64,000 nucleotides of DNA from Tepidamorphus sp. (GCA_028280885.1 JANQKY010000087.1:31506-95505), one strand, 5' to 3'; positions 8,347-17,936 are shown, numbered from the stretch's first letter. The notes: generated by a model from the letters alone, not told the origin. Translations and numbers: made by a program.

Positions 8347-10436
8347 CGAAAACCCAGAAGGCGGGGACCCTGCGTGTCGCAACCGATGTCGGGGGCACGT
8401 TCACCGACCTGGTCGCCTTCGAAACCGGGCCGGAGGGCATGCGGATCACGACGGCGAAATCCGATACGACGCCGCCGGATTTCGAGACGGGCGTACTGAA
8501 TGTGCTCGCCAGGGGTGGCATCAAGCCCGGCGATGTCGACTTCATGGCGCATGGCACGACGGTGGTCATCAACGCGCTGACCGAACGCAAGGGCGTCAAG
8601 GTCGGCCTGATCACGACGGAAGGCTTCCGCGACACGCTCGAGATCGCCCGCGGCAACCGGCCGGATTTCTTCAATCTGCACTACATCAAGCCGGCGCCTT
8701 TCGTGCCGCGCCACCTGCGTGCCGAGCTGCCAGGCCGGATGACCTATCAGGGCAAGGAGCGGATACCGCTCGATCTTACCCGCCTGCCGGCGATCATCGA
8801 GCACTTCCGCATAGAAGGCGTTCAGGCCGTGGCGGTCTCGCTTCTGCATTCCTATGCCAATACCGCCCATGAGGTGGCCGTGCTCGCCGAGGTGAAGCGG
8901 CTGTGGCCGGAGGTCTCGGTCGTCGCGAGCCACCAGATCACCCGGGAGTGGCGCGAATACGAGCGCACCAACACCGCCGTCTTGTCGGCCTATGTGCAGC
9001 CGGTCGCGGCGCGCTATCTCGACAAGCTCGATGCCGGGCTGAAACGCCAGGGCCTGCGCCAGCCGCCCTATATCATGCAGTCGAATTGCGGCGTCGACGG
9101 CCTTGCCGCCACCTCGGCGATCCCGATCACCATGGTCGAGAGCGGCCCGGCATCCGGCTTCTGGGGCGCGGCGGAACTCAGCAAGCTGATCGGCGAGCCG
9201 AACATCCTGGCGCTCGATATCGGCGGCACGACGGCGAAGTGCTCGCTGATCGAGGGCGGCGAAGTGCGGATCATGACCGACTACTGGATCGAGCGGACCC
9301 GCAAGTCGGCGGGCTATCCGATCATGGTGCCGGTGGTCGACCTGGTCGAGATCGGCAATGGCGGCGGCTCGATCGCCTGGGTCGACGATTACGGCAAGCT
9401 GCATGTCGGGCCGCAATCGGCCGGCGCGCTGCCGGGGCCGGCGGCCTATGGCAAGGGCGGCAGCGAGGCGACCACCACCGACGCCAATCTCTGGCTCGGC
9501 CGGATCAACCGCGACTATTTCTGCGGCGGCGACGTCACCGCCGACATGGCGGCGGCCGAGACGGCGCTTAAAACGGTCGGCGACCGGCTCGGTGTTTCGA
9601 CGGACGATGCCGCCCAGGGCATCATCCGGATCGCCAACAACAACATGGTCAACGCGCTGAAGCTCGTCAGCCTCAACCGCGGCTACGACACCCGCGACTT
9701 CACCCTGCTGGCCTTTGGCGGCGGCGGCGGGATGCATGCAGTCGCGCTCGGCCAGGAATTGCAGGTCAGGAAGGTCGTGGTGCCGGCGGCCGCCAGCGTC
9801 TTCTCGGCCTGGGGCATGATGATGTCGGACCTGCGGCGCGACCTGTTCGTGACCCACCTGACCGACCTGGCCGAGGGCGCTGGCCCCGAGATCGAGGCAG
9901 TCTTCGCCGAGGCCGAGGCGCAGGCGCGGGAAACGTTCGCGGCCGAGGGAGTCGATCCGGCCGCGCTCAGGTTCATCCGCTATGGCAAGTTCCGCTACCA
10001 GAACCAGGAGCACACGACGGAGGTGCCGATCGAGGGGCGGATCACCGATGCCGGTCTCGATGCGATCGCCGAGGACTTCCGGCAGGCCTATGAGCGCGAA
10101 TACACCTACCGGCTCGACGCGCCGGTCGAGATGGTCGGGATCCACCTTGTGGCGCGCGCCGAGGTCGGCAAGCTGACGATGGCGCCGGCGGCGCTTGGCG
10201 AGGCCGATGCCAGCCCGGCGCTGAAGGGGCGGCGCGCGGTCGACTACGCGCTCGAAGGGGTTCACGAGGCGGCGATCTATGACGGCGAAAAGCTCGCGCC
10301 GGGGATGGCGTTTACCGGACCGGCGGTCATAGAGGATCCGGGCACCACGATCGTCATCCATCCCGGCAATGCCGTTTCGATCGATACGTATCGCAACATC
10401 CATATCGAGATCGGCGAGACGGGAGTGGTGCAATGA
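8343..10436 (+). CDS. hyuA: Hydantoinase/oxoprolinase family subunit A (HyuA-like, ATP-dependent)
   Basis: The 697-residue protein opens with the actin-fold phosphate-binding motif DVGGTFTD (residues 16-23) and carries a second one, LALDIGGTTAKCSLIEGG, in the middle, plus GNGGGSIAWVD and FGGGGGMHA. This is the full-length A-subunit pattern of ATP-dependent N-methylhydantoinases, 5-oxoprolinases and acetone or acetophenone carboxylases. The next gene encodes the matching B subunit with an ATGA overlap. In the context of a peptide-type transporter and an M24 peptidase, cleavage of a cyclic amide such as a hydantoin or oxoproline derivative is the most likely reaction. A carboxylase role cannot be excluded. 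Confidence 0.88.
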   Translation: MTKTQKAGTLRVATDVGGTFTDLVAFETGPEGMRITTAKSDTTPPDFETGVLNVLARGGIKPGDVDFMAHGTTVVINALTERKGVKVGLITTEGFRDTLEIARGNRPDFFNLHYIKPAPFVPRHLRAELPGRMTYQGKERIPLDLTRLPAIIEHFRIEGVQAVAVSLLHSYANTAHEVAVLAEVKRLWPEVSVVASHQITREWREYERTNTAVLSAYVQPVAARYLDKLDAGLKRQGLRQPPYIMQSNCGVDGLAATSAIPITMVESGPASGFWGAAELSKLIGEPNILALDIGGTTAKCSLIEGGEVRIMTDYWIERTRKSAGYPIMVPVVDLVEIGNGGGSIAWVDDYGKLHVGPQSAGALPGPAAYGKGGSEATTTDANLWLGRINRDYFCGGDVTADMAAAETALKTVGDRLGVSTDDAAQGIIRIANNNMVNALKLVSLNRGYDTRDFTLLAFGGGGGMHAVALGQELQVRKVVVPAAASVFSAWGMMMSDLRRDLFVTHLTDLAEGAGPEIEAVFAEAEAQARETFAAEGVDPAALRFIRYGKFRYQNQEHTTEVPIEGRITDAGLDAIAEDFRQAYEREYTYRLDAPVEMVGIHLVARAEVGKLTMAPAALGEADASPALKGRRAVDYALEGVHEAAIYDGEKLAPGMAFTGPAVIEDPGTTIVIHPGNAVSIDTYRNIHIEIGETGVVQ

Positions 10437-12073
10437 CCAACGATCCCATCACGCTGGAGATCATCCAGAACTCGCTGCAGGCGGCGGCCGACGAGATGTT
10501 CGCGGCGATGCGCAAGACGGCGATGTCGTCGATCATCTACGAGGTGCTCGACATGGGCACCGGCATTACCGATGCGGCGGGCCGCATCGCCTCGTCGGGC
10601 GCCGGCATTCCCGCCTTTGTCGGTGTGCTCGACAAGTCCGTGCAGTTCATCGCGGGCAAGCACGACGATATCCGGCCCGGCGACGTCTTCATCACCAACG
10701 ACCCCTGGCATGGCGGGGTGACGCATCTGAACGACCTCGTGCTCGCCATGCCGGTCTTCGCGGACGGGACGCTGATCGCCTGGACGGCGAATATCGCGCA
10801 TAACTCCGATGTCGGCGGCATGGCGCCGGGTTCGCTGACGGGCGAGGCGACCGAGATCTTCCAGGAGGGCTTGCGGCTGCCGGCCGTCAAGCTGATCCGC
10901 GAGGGCGTGACCGACCAGTCCGTGATGGACATCATCACGTGTAATTCGCGCATGCCGGATTTCCTGCTCGGCGACGTCTGGGCGGCGATCGCCTCGGTGC
11001 GCGTCGGCGCGCGGCGGATCGAGGGGCTTGCCGAAAAGTATGGCGCTGCGACCTTCACCGCCGCGATGGACAGCTTCATGGCCTTCGGCGAGGCCTCGGC
11101 GCGGGCGCAGCTTAAAGGACTGCCCAAGGGCATCTTCGAATTGTCCGAGCCGCAGGACGACGGCCGCGTCTTTTCGGTCAAGGTGACGATCACGGACGAC
11201 GAATTCACCGTCGACCTGCGCGACAATCCCGATCAGGACGTCGGCCCGACAAACACCAGCCGCGACGGCACCGTCGTCTGCGCCCAGATGATCTTCAAGT
11301 CGCTGACCGATCCCGACGTGCCGGCCAATGACGGCGCCTTCCGGCCGCTCACCGTGCTGACCCGCGAGGGCTCGGTGTTCCATGCCCGCGAGCCTTCGGC
11401 GCTCGGCTTCTACTACGAGACCGAGGTGCGCGTTTACGACCTGATCTGGCGCTGCCTTGCCCCGCATATCCCGGAGCGCCTGCCGGCCGGCCATTTCAGC
11501 TCGATCTGCGGGACGTTCATCGGCGGAACGCATCCCGACACGGGCCGGCAATACACCATCATCGAGCCGCAGATCGGTGGCTGGGGCGCCTGGGAGGGGC
11601 AGAACGGCAATGCCTGCATCTTCTCCGGCTTCCATGGCGAGACCTACAACACGCCGGCCGAAATCTCGGAGGCCCGCAACGGGCTCTATGTCGACCGGAT
11701 GGAACTGAACACGGAGGCCGGCGGCGAGGGCGAATTCACCGGCGGGCGCGGCCTGGTGCTGGAATACCGCATTCGCACGCAAAGCGGCTTCCTGACAGCG
11801 GGCTATACGCGCTCGACGGTCAAGCCGTGGCCGTTGCAGGGCGGCGTCGAAGGCTCGGGCAACTATGTCGAGGTGATCAAACCGGCGGGAACCGAGCGCT
11901 ACAGCTTCGTCTCCGGCCTCGACCTCACCACCGACGACGTGGTCCGGGTCGTGACCTCCAGCGGCGCCGGTTATGGCGATCCGCAGAAGCGGGATCGCGA
12001 CGCGGTAAGGGCGGATATCAAGGACGGGCTGATCGATGCCGAGCGAGCCCGGCAACTCTACGGGGAGATATGA
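10433..12073 (+). CDS. hyuB: Hydantoinase/oxoprolinase family subunit B (HyuB-like), copy 1
   Basis: This 546-residue HyuB subunit has the conserved N-terminal ITLEIIQNSLQAAADEMFAA, KTAMSSIIYEVLDMGTGITD, VFITNDPWHGGVTHLNDLVL and AHNSDVGGMAPGS segments that carry the predicted metal and substrate residues of the family. Near the C-terminus it retains GAGYGDPQKRD, the usual HyuB tail. It pairs with the HyuA gene it overlaps. A paralogue lies at 13165. Confidence 0.88.
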   Translation: MTNDPITLEIIQNSLQAAADEMFAAMRKTAMSSIIYEVLDMGTGITDAAGRIASSGAGIPAFVGVLDKSVQFIAGKHDDIRPGDVFITNDPWHGGVTHLNDLVLAMPVFADGTLIAWTANIAHNSDVGGMAPGSLTGEATEIFQEGLRLPAVKLIREGVTDQSVMDIITCNSRMPDFLLGDVWAAIASVRVGARRIEGLAEKYGAATFTAAMDSFMAFGEASARAQLKGLPKGIFELSEPQDDGRVFSVKVTITDDEFTVDLRDNPDQDVGPTNTSRDGTVVCAQMIFKSLTDPDVPANDGAFRPLTVLTREGSVFHAREPSALGFYYETEVRVYDLIWRCLAPHIPERLPAGHFSSICGTFIGGTHPDTGRQYTIIEPQIGGWGAWEGQNGNACIFSGFHGETYNTPAEISEARNGLYVDRMELNTEAGGEGEFTGGRGLVLEYRIRTQSGFLTAGYTRSTVKPWPLQGGVEGSGNYVEVIKPAGTERYSFVSGLDLTTDDVVRVVTSSGAGYGDPQKRDRDAVRADIKDGLIDAERARQLYGEI

Positions 12074-12074
12074 G

Positions 12075-13172
12075 ATGACAGCGAATACCGACCGTATTGC
12101 CAGGCTGCGCGCCACCATGGCGGAAGAGGGCGTCGCGCTGGTGGCGCTGGCGCCGGGTGCGCATATGCGCTGGCTTCTGGGCGTCGACCCGCATGGCGAC
12201 GAGCGGCCGTTGCTTGCCTGCGTCACGGCTGGGCATGCCGGCTTCCTGATGCCGGCGCTCGAGGCCGAAAGCGCGCGGCAGCACACCGACCTGCCGTTCT
12301 ATACCTGGGCCGACGACGAGGGGCCGCAGGGCGCCTTCGACCGGCTGCTGAGCGACTTCAGCGCCGAAGATGCCGGCTCCATCGTGCTCGACGAGTGCAT
12401 GCGCGCCGATCACGCGGCGCTCGTCCAGGACCGGCTGCCGGCCGCCCGGCGGCAATTCACCGCCACGACCGTCGGCGCGCTCCGGATGCGCAAGGACCGC
12501 GAAGAATATGCCCGCCTCAAGCGCAATGCCGGCACCGCCGACACCGCGATGCAGGCCGCCTGGGCGGCGATGAAGCCCGGCATGCGCGAGGTGGATGTCG
12601 CCGAAATCGCCCGGAACAGCTTCCGTGACCAGGGCGCGACGCCGCTCTTTTCGATCGTCGGGGCGGGCGGCAATGGCGCCTTCCCCCACCACCAAACCGG
12701 CGAGACCGTGCTGAGGGCCGGCGATGTCGTCGTCATGGATATCGGCGGCCGGCTCGACGGCTATTCCTCGGATATCACGCGGATGGCGGTGATCGGACAG
12801 GCGCCCGAGGGCTATGACGAGATCCACGCGATCGTCGACGCGGCGGTCGAGGCGGCGCTGTCGGCGGCCCGGCCGGGCGCGAAGGCCCATCAGATCGACG
12901 ATGCGGCGCGCGGCGTGATCACGGATGCGGGCTATGGCGACTTCTTCGTCCACCGCACCGGCCACGGGTTGGGGCTCGAGGGGCACGAGCCGCCCTACAT
13001 AACCGCGACGTCGCAGACCGTGCTCGACGAGGGCATGGTGTTTTCCATCGAGCCCGGCATCTATCTGCCCGGCCGCTTCGGCCTGCGGCTGGAGGAAATC
13101 GTCATCCTGCGCGTCGACGGGCCGGAAATTCTGTCCGACCTGCCGCGCGATTGCCGGGTGATCGATGGCTGA
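12075..13172 (+). CDS. M24-family metallopeptidase (Xaa-Pro aminopeptidase/prolidase-like)
   Basis: This is a 365-residue protein with a creatinase/prolidase N-terminal domain and a pita-bread catalytic domain. All five metal ligands can be placed: D and D in VVMDIGGRLDGYSSDITR, H in HRTGHGLGLEGHEP, E in VFSIEPGIY and E in RLEEIV. It is therefore expected to be a di-metal Xaa-Pro peptidase rather than a metal-free creatinase. ATG 12075 is preceded by GGGGAG. The last 8 bases overlap the next gene. It may trim the linear product released by the hydantoinase, which is inference. Confidence 0.85.
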   Translation: MTANTDRIARLRATMAEEGVALVALAPGAHMRWLLGVDPHGDERPLLACVTAGHAGFLMPALEAESARQHTDLPFYTWADDEGPQGAFDRLLSDFSAEDAGSIVLDECMRADHAALVQDRLPAARRQFTATTVGALRMRKDREEYARLKRNAGTADTAMQAAWAAMKPGMREVDVAEIARNSFRDQGATPLFSIVGAGGNGAFPHHQTGETVLRAGDVVVMDIGGRLDGYSSDITRMAVIGQAPEGYDEIHAIVDAAVEAALSAARPGAKAHQIDDAARGVITDAGYGDFFVHRTGHGLGLEGHEPPYITATSQTVLDEGMVFSIEPGIYLPGRFGLRLEEIVILRVDGPEILSDLPRDCRVIDG

Positions 13173-14745
13173 CCGGTTCACGCTGGCGGTCATCGAGGCG
13201 GGTCTCGAAGCCGCGGCGACCGAGATGTTCGAGACGCTGCGCAAGACGGCGATGAGCCCGATCATCTACGAGGTGCTCGATGTCGGCACCGGCATCACCG
13301 ATGCCGACGGGGCGCTGGTCAGTTCGGGCGCGGGCATCCCCTCCTTCATCGGCGTCCTGGACAAGTCGGTGAAGGCGATCCTGGCGCGCGAGGCCGGGCG
13401 GATCGCAGACGGTGACGTCTTCATCGTCAACGATCCGAACCATGGCGGGGTGACGCATTTGAACGACATCGTCGTCGCCGAGCCGGTCTTCCATGATGGC
13501 GCGATCGTCGCCTGGGCGGCCTCGATCGCCCATTGGGGCGATATCGGCGGGCGGACGTCCGGATCGATGGCCGTCGACGTCACCGAGATCGTCGCCGAGG
13601 GGCTGCGGCTGCCGGTCGCGCGGCTCTTCGAAGCGGGCCGGCGGAACGCGGCGGTGTTCGACATCATCCGGGCGAATTCGCGGCTGCCGGATTTCGTCTC
13701 CGGTGATCTCGCCGCCCAGGTCGCCGCCGGGCGGCGGGCGGCCGCGATCCTGCGCGGGATGTGCGACCGCTACGGCGCGGCAACGCTGAAACAGGCGATA
13801 GCCGACGCCCGCAAGGACGGCGAGGCGCGCGCGCGGGCGGGGCTTGCGAGGTTGCCGAAGGGCCGCTTCGAGATCAGCGAGCCGCAGGACGACAGATCGA
13901 CGTGGCATGCCGTGATCGAGATCACCGACGAGGCCTTCACCGTCGACCTGCGCGATGCGCCGGAGCAGTCCTCCGGGCCCCACAACACCAGCCGCGACGG
14001 CTCGGTGATCGCCTGCCAGATGCTGTTCAAGGTGCTGACCGATCCCGAGCGCTTCGCCAATGCCGGCTCGTTCGCGCCGCTGACCGTGTTGACCCGGCCG
14101 GGCACCGTCTTCCATGCCGGCCCGGCCGCCGCGCAGGGTTATTATTTCGAGGCCCGCATCCGCCTGTTCGACATGCTCTGGCACTGCATGGCCCAGGGGA
14201 TGGCCAGCACCTTGCCCGACCGCCTGCCGGCAGGCCATTTCGCCAGCATCTTCGGCACGGTGATCGCCGGACATCATCCAGACAGCGGCCGGGCCTTCAC
14301 CATGGTCGAGCCGCAGATGGGCGGCTGGGGCGCGACGGCGGAGCGCGACGGGGAGGGACCGATCTACTCGACCAGCCATGGCGACACGTTCAACTGTCCC
14401 GTCGAGATCGCCGAGGCGCGCTATGGGCTGGAGGTCGTCGAGAAACGGCTCAATCCGGCCCCGCCCGCTCCGCACTGTCATGTCGGCGGGCCGGGCATCG
14501 TCACGCGCTACCGGCTGCGGGCGCCGGCGGTTCTGTCGGCCGGGCTGTCGCACGCGAAAGTACCGGTCTGGTCGCATGGCGACGCGCCGCCGGGGGGCGT
14601 CAACAGCCTGCGCATCGAGACGGCGGCCGGCGAGGTCGAAACATACCGCTTCGTCAGCGGCTACGCCCTGCAGCCCGGCGACAGCGTCGAGATCAGCACG
14701 GCCAGCGGCGGCAACGCGCCGGTTGCTAACCGGATGCCCGGTTGA
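13165..14745 (+). CDS. Hydantoinase/oxoprolinase family subunit B, copy 2
   Basis: This 526-residue paralogue of the HyuB gene at 10433 shares almost every landmark (KTAMSPIIYEVLDVGTGITD, VFIVNDPNHGGVTHLNDI, SEPQDD, NTSRDGSVIACQMLFK). It stops earlier: the GYGDP-type tail is replaced by GGNAPVANRMPG, and the gene overlaps the convergent dehydrogenase by 20 bp. No second HyuA is present, so either both B subunits share HyuA or this copy has its own role. Confidence 0.85.
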   Translation: MADRFTLAVIEAGLEAAATEMFETLRKTAMSPIIYEVLDVGTGITDADGALVSSGAGIPSFIGVLDKSVKAILAREAGRIADGDVFIVNDPNHGGVTHLNDIVVAEPVFHDGAIVAWAASIAHWGDIGGRTSGSMAVDVTEIVAEGLRLPVARLFEAGRRNAAVFDIIRANSRLPDFVSGDLAAQVAAGRRAAAILRGMCDRYGAATLKQAIADARKDGEARARAGLARLPKGRFEISEPQDDRSTWHAVIEITDEAFTVDLRDAPEQSSGPHNTSRDGSVIACQMLFKVLTDPERFANAGSFAPLTVLTRPGTVFHAGPAAAQGYYFEARIRLFDMLWHCMAQGMASTLPDRLPAGHFASIFGTVIAGHHPDSGRAFTMVEPQMGGWGATAERDGEGPIYSTSHGDTFNCPVEIAEARYGLEVVEKRLNPAPPAPHCHVGGPGIVTRYRLRAPAVLSAGLSHAKVPVWSHGDAPPGGVNSLRIETAAGEVETYRFVSGYALQPGDSVEISTASGGNAPVANRMPG

Positions 14746-15883
14746 GGATCTCCATCACCTGAGATGCCTCCGTAATCGGGCGGGGGTTGGCCTTGACGAA
14801 CAGGTTGGCAAGCGACAGTTCGGCGATCTTCGCGTAGTCGGCGGGGTCGGTATCGACCTCCTTCAGGGTCGTCGGCATGCCGATGCGCTTCAGAAACCCG
14901 CGCAGCGCCTCGGGCGCGTCGTCTGCGTCCGCGCAGCCGAGCGCCGAAGCGATCGGTCCGAACCGGTCGCCGACCACCTCGGCGTTATACTCCATCACCG
15001 CCGGCAGCAGCACGCAGGACGTATGCCCGTGGGCGACGCCGGAGACGGCACCGAGCTGATGGCCGATGCCGTGGCTTGCGCCATAGGGCACCCGGCCGAT
15101 GCCGATGGCGGCGAGCCACACCCCGAACTGGGCGTTCTGACGCGCTTCGAGGTCTTCCGGATCGGCCTTGGTCGCCTCCAGCGACGTGAACAGCAGCGGC
15201 AGCGCTTCGGCGGCGAGCGCGCTTGCGTAGGGGTTGGGGTTCGCCGACAGGATCGTCTCGACTGCGTGGTCGATCGCTCGTACCCCGGTCGACAGCCACA
15301 GCCATTCCGGCGTGCGCCGGGCGAGATAAGGATCGTAGTGCACGTGGCGGGCGGGGAACCATTTCGAGCGGAAGCCAGTCTTGATCTTCGTTTTTTCGTC
15401 GACGCCGGCGCCGATCACGCCGAATTCGGCGCCCGACAGGGTCGTCGGGACGACCGTGTAGCGGCAGGGGAAGGTGAGATCGTCGAGCGCGCCCGACAGG
15501 GTGCGGGCGGCGAAATCCGGCATGTCGGCGGGATCGGTGATGCCGGCGGCCGAGCAGATCAGCGCCACCTTGGTGGTTTCGATCGCGCTGCCCCCGCCGA
15601 CGACGAGGATATCGTCCGGGCGGATCTCGCGGGTCGCGGCGATCAGTTCGGCGATGCTCGAAAACGGCGCGTGTTCGCGCACGCGTGAGAAGTGCAGGGC
15701 GCAGGCCGGGCCCAGCGCGTCGATCAGCGCGCGGGTTTCCGGCGCATCGGCGAGCGACCGGGCGGTGACGACGATGACGCGTGCTTCACCTGTCTTGGGC
15801 AGAAGGGCTGGAAGGGCCTCGGCGACGCGATCGCCATAGGAGACTTGCTCCTGCCGTATCAGTTCGAAACTGCCCTTGAACAC
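14726..15883 (-). CDS. Iron-type (group III) alcohol dehydrogenase / maleylacetate reductase-like
   Basis: This 385-residue NAD(P)-dependent dehydrogenase has the nucleotide segment DDILVVGGGSAIETTKVA and metal-binding histidines in HGIGHQLGAVSGVAHGHTS, together with VRAIDHAVETIL. The GTG at 15883 is preferred to an ATG 19 codons upstream because it has GGGAGGG at the right distance. The gene is divergent from the LysR gene at 16036 and probably under its control. The family includes maleylacetate reductases and short-chain alcohol dehydrogenases. The substrate is not fixed by the sequence. Confidence 0.82.
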   Translation of the reverse strand: MFKGSFELIRQEQVSYGDRVAEALPALLPKTGEARVIVVTARSLADAPETRALIDALGPACALHFSRVREHAPFSSIAELIAATREIRPDDILVVGGGSAIETTKVALICSAAGITDPADMPDFAARTLSGALDDLTFPCRYTVVPTTLSGAEFGVIGAGVDEKTKIKTGFRSKWFPARHVHYDPYLARRTPEWLWLSTGVRAIDHAVETILSANPNPYASALAAEALPLLFTSLEATKADPEDLEARQNAQFGVWLAAIGIGRVPYGASHGIGHQLGAVSGVAHGHTSCVLLPAVMEYNAEVVGDRFGPIASALGCADADDAPEALRGFLKRIGMPTTLKEVDTDPADYAKIAELSLANLFVKANPRPITEASQVMEILNRASG

Positions 15884-16035
15884 GCTGAAGCCCTCCCGCG
15901 GATTGTTGCTGTCGCGAGCATCAATCGAAAGGCCCCTCAAGACAAGATAGCGTAGGACAAGACGGCCTCGGCGCCGTATTTTCGAAGGATGGTTGGACAG
16001 TGGACTGAGCGGGCGTGCTGGCGCCGGAGGATCCT

Positions 16036-16998
16036 GTGGCGACGCTGAACTTGCGGTTTCTGGAAACGTTCGTCTGGGCGGCGCGGCTGAAGAGCTTCAC
16101 CCAGGCGGCCGACAAGCTGAACGCGACGCAGCCGGCGGTCTCCTCGCGCATCGCGAGCCTTGAGGCCGAACTCGGCGTCAAGCTGTTCATCCGCGAGCAT
16201 AACAGCCTGAAACTGACCGCCGACGGGCTGAAGGCGCTCGCGGGGGCGGAAGCGCTGCTCAGGTCCTCGCAGCATTTCGTCGACGAGATCACCGGGGCCG
16301 CGGAACTCTCCGGCACCGTGCGCATCGGCATCAGCGACACCGTGGCGCTGACCTGGCTCGGCGAGATGATCCGCCAGTCGAACGAGCGGTTTCCCGGCCT
16401 CCGGCTGGAATTCACCTCGCATACCAGCGTCGACCTGATGGAGTTCCTGCGCACCGGCGAAATCGACCTGGCGCTTGCCATGGGGCCGCTGGTCGACGAG
16501 GGCTTCGAGAACATCGAATTGTGCACCTATGCCTGCCGGTGGATCGCCTCGCCGAAACTGAAGCTTTCGGGCAAGCCGGTCGGCATCGAGGAACTGGCCC
16601 GCTATCCGATCCTGTCCTTTCCGACCGGATCGCAGCCCTATGCGGCGATCAGCCGGTATTTCCAGCAGTTCGAGCAGCGCGACGTGACGCTTTATCCGGT
16701 CAATTCGCTGGCGATGATCATCCGTATGACGATCGACGGGATCGGCGTTGCGACAATTCCGCCGGTGGTGGCGCTCCGGGAGCTGGCGCGAGGCGACCTG
16801 GAAGTGTTCGAGTCCCAGCAGCCGACTCCGCCGATGCGCTTCCATGCCGTCTACCGCGACGTGCCGACGGAGCGCATTCCGGCATCGGTCGCGGAGCTGG
16901 CGCGCGAGGTCGCGCATGAATATTGCCAGGCCAGCGATCCCGATCTCGCCTGGAACCGGGCGAGCATGCGATTGTCCTTAAGCGACCGTACGCGATAG
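16036..16998 (+). CDS. LysR-family transcriptional regulator
   Basis: The 320-residue LTTR has a winged helix-turn-helix at the N-terminus (LRFLETFVWAARLKSFTQAA, LNATQPAVSSRIASLEAELG) and a periplasmic-binding-like effector domain. The GTG at 16036 has GGAGG five bases before it. An in-frame GTG at 16015 lacks such a site. It stands between the divergent dehydrogenase and the nitrilase/TRAP operon and could regulate either. Confidence 0.88.
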   Translation: MATLNLRFLETFVWAARLKSFTQAADKLNATQPAVSSRIASLEAELGVKLFIREHNSLKLTADGLKALAGAEALLRSSQHFVDEITGAAELSGTVRIGISDTVALTWLGEMIRQSNERFPGLRLEFTSHTSVDLMEFLRTGEIDLALAMGPLVDEGFENIELCTYACRWIASPKLKLSGKPVGIEELARYPILSFPTGSQPYAAISRYFQQFEQRDVTLYPVNSLAMIIRMTIDGIGVATIPPVVALRELARGDLEVFESQQPTPPMRFHAVYRDVPTERIPASVAELAREVAHEYCQASDPDLAWNRASMRLSLSDRTR

Positions 16999-17003
16999 AA
17001 ATT

Positions 17004-17025
17004 ATATTAGTCGGCGCCATAATAT
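17004..17025. promoter_or_regulatory. LTTR-like inverted repeat upstream of the nitrilase/TRAP operon
   Basis: Perfect arms ATATTA (17004-17009) and TAATAT (17020-17025) flank a 10-bp centre containing GGCGCC. The spacing matches T-N11-A-type LysR boxes, and it sits right after the LysR gene. A TTGACA hexamer follows at 17083-17088 as a possible -35 box, without a convincing -10. Confidence 0.4.
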
Positions 17026-17125
17026 TTTTTTATGCGCTGCCCCATTTTTTCCCGTTGGACAATCCGGGGGCCAGCGGCGGTATTGACAGCCCTCGGACGT
17101 CGCATCGGAAGGAGCGGGGAGCGCC

Positions 17126-17926
17126 ATGAAGATTGCAATGATTCAAATGAATTCGCAGGGCGACAAGGCCGCGAATATCGCCATGGCCGGCGAGTTGATC
17201 GCCGAGGCCGCCGACGACCAGCCGGACCTCGTCATCCTGCCCGAATACTGGGCGCTTCTGGGCAACGGGCCGCAGGAGATGCATGCCAGCGCCGAGACCT
17301 TTCCCGACGGTGACGCCTATGCCGCGATGAAGTCCTGGGCGATGACGCACAAGGTGACCCTGCATGGCGGCAGCATCGTCGAGAAGCAGGGCAACGCCCA
17401 TTACAACACCACCGTGGTGTTCAATCCCGATGGCGAGGAGATCGCCCGCTACCGCAAGATGCACCTGTTCGATGTCGACGTGCCCGGCGGCGTCTCCCAT
17501 CGCGAAAGCGAGATGGTGACCGGCGGCGACGACATCGTCACCTATGAATGCGCCGGCCTCACCGTCGGCTGCAGCATCTGCTACGATATCCGCTTTCCCG
17601 AACTGTTCCGGGCTTTGCGTGACAAGGGCGCCGACGTCATCGCGCTGCCGGCCGCCTTCACGCTGATGACCGGCAAGGACCACTGGGAAGTGCTGGCGCG
17701 GGCGCGGGCGATCGAGACCCAGACCCATTTCGTCGCGGTCGGCCAGTTCGGCACCCATGCCGAGGGCAAGCGGGCCTGTTACGGCCATTCGATGGTAATC
17801 GATCCCTGGGGTCATGTGGTTTCCCAGGTCGGCGACCATATCGGCACGGCGAGCGCGAAGGTCGATTCCGAATATGCCAGGCGGGTGCGCCAGAACGTTC
17901 CCGTCCAAGACCATCGCGTTCTGTGA
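17126..17926 (+). CDS. Carbon-nitrogen hydrolase (nitrilase superfamily amidase)
   Basis: This 266-residue enzyme has the complete Glu-Lys-Cys triad: E40 in VILPEYW, K111 in YRKMHLFDVD and C152 in SICYDIRFPEL. It should hydrolyse a C-N bond of an amide, omega-amide or carbamoyl compound. It resembles the Nit/omega-amidase branch more than true nitrilases. GGGGAG precedes the ATG. It leads an operon with an RraA-like protein and a TRAP transporter, so its substrate is probably an amidated carboxylate brought in by that transporter. Confidence 0.88.
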   Translation: MKIAMIQMNSQGDKAANIAMAGELIAEAADDQPDLVILPEYWALLGNGPQEMHASAETFPDGDAYAAMKSWAMTHKVTLHGGSIVEKQGNAHYNTTVVFNPDGEEIARYRKMHLFDVDVPGGVSHRESEMVTGGDDIVTYECAGLTVGCSICYDIRFPELFRALRDKGADVIALPAAFTLMTGKDHWEVLARARAIETQTHFVAVGQFGTHAEGKRACYGHSMVIDPWGHVVSQVGDHIGTASAKVDSEYARRVRQNVPVQDHRVL

Positions 17927-17936
17927 GGCCTTGAAG

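Noticed and set aside
8247..12286. Very long minus-strand open frames (728 and 669 codons) opposite hyuA and hyuB
   Set aside because: They lie antisense to strongly conserved genes, have Arg/His/Asp-rich low-complexity composition expected from the complement of high-GC codons, and show no family motif.
14745..14745. Frameshift truncating HyuB copy 2
   Set aside because: The shorter C-terminus could reflect one, but no continuing frame with a GYGDP-like tail is visible past the stop, where the convergent dehydrogenase gene already occupies the DNA.
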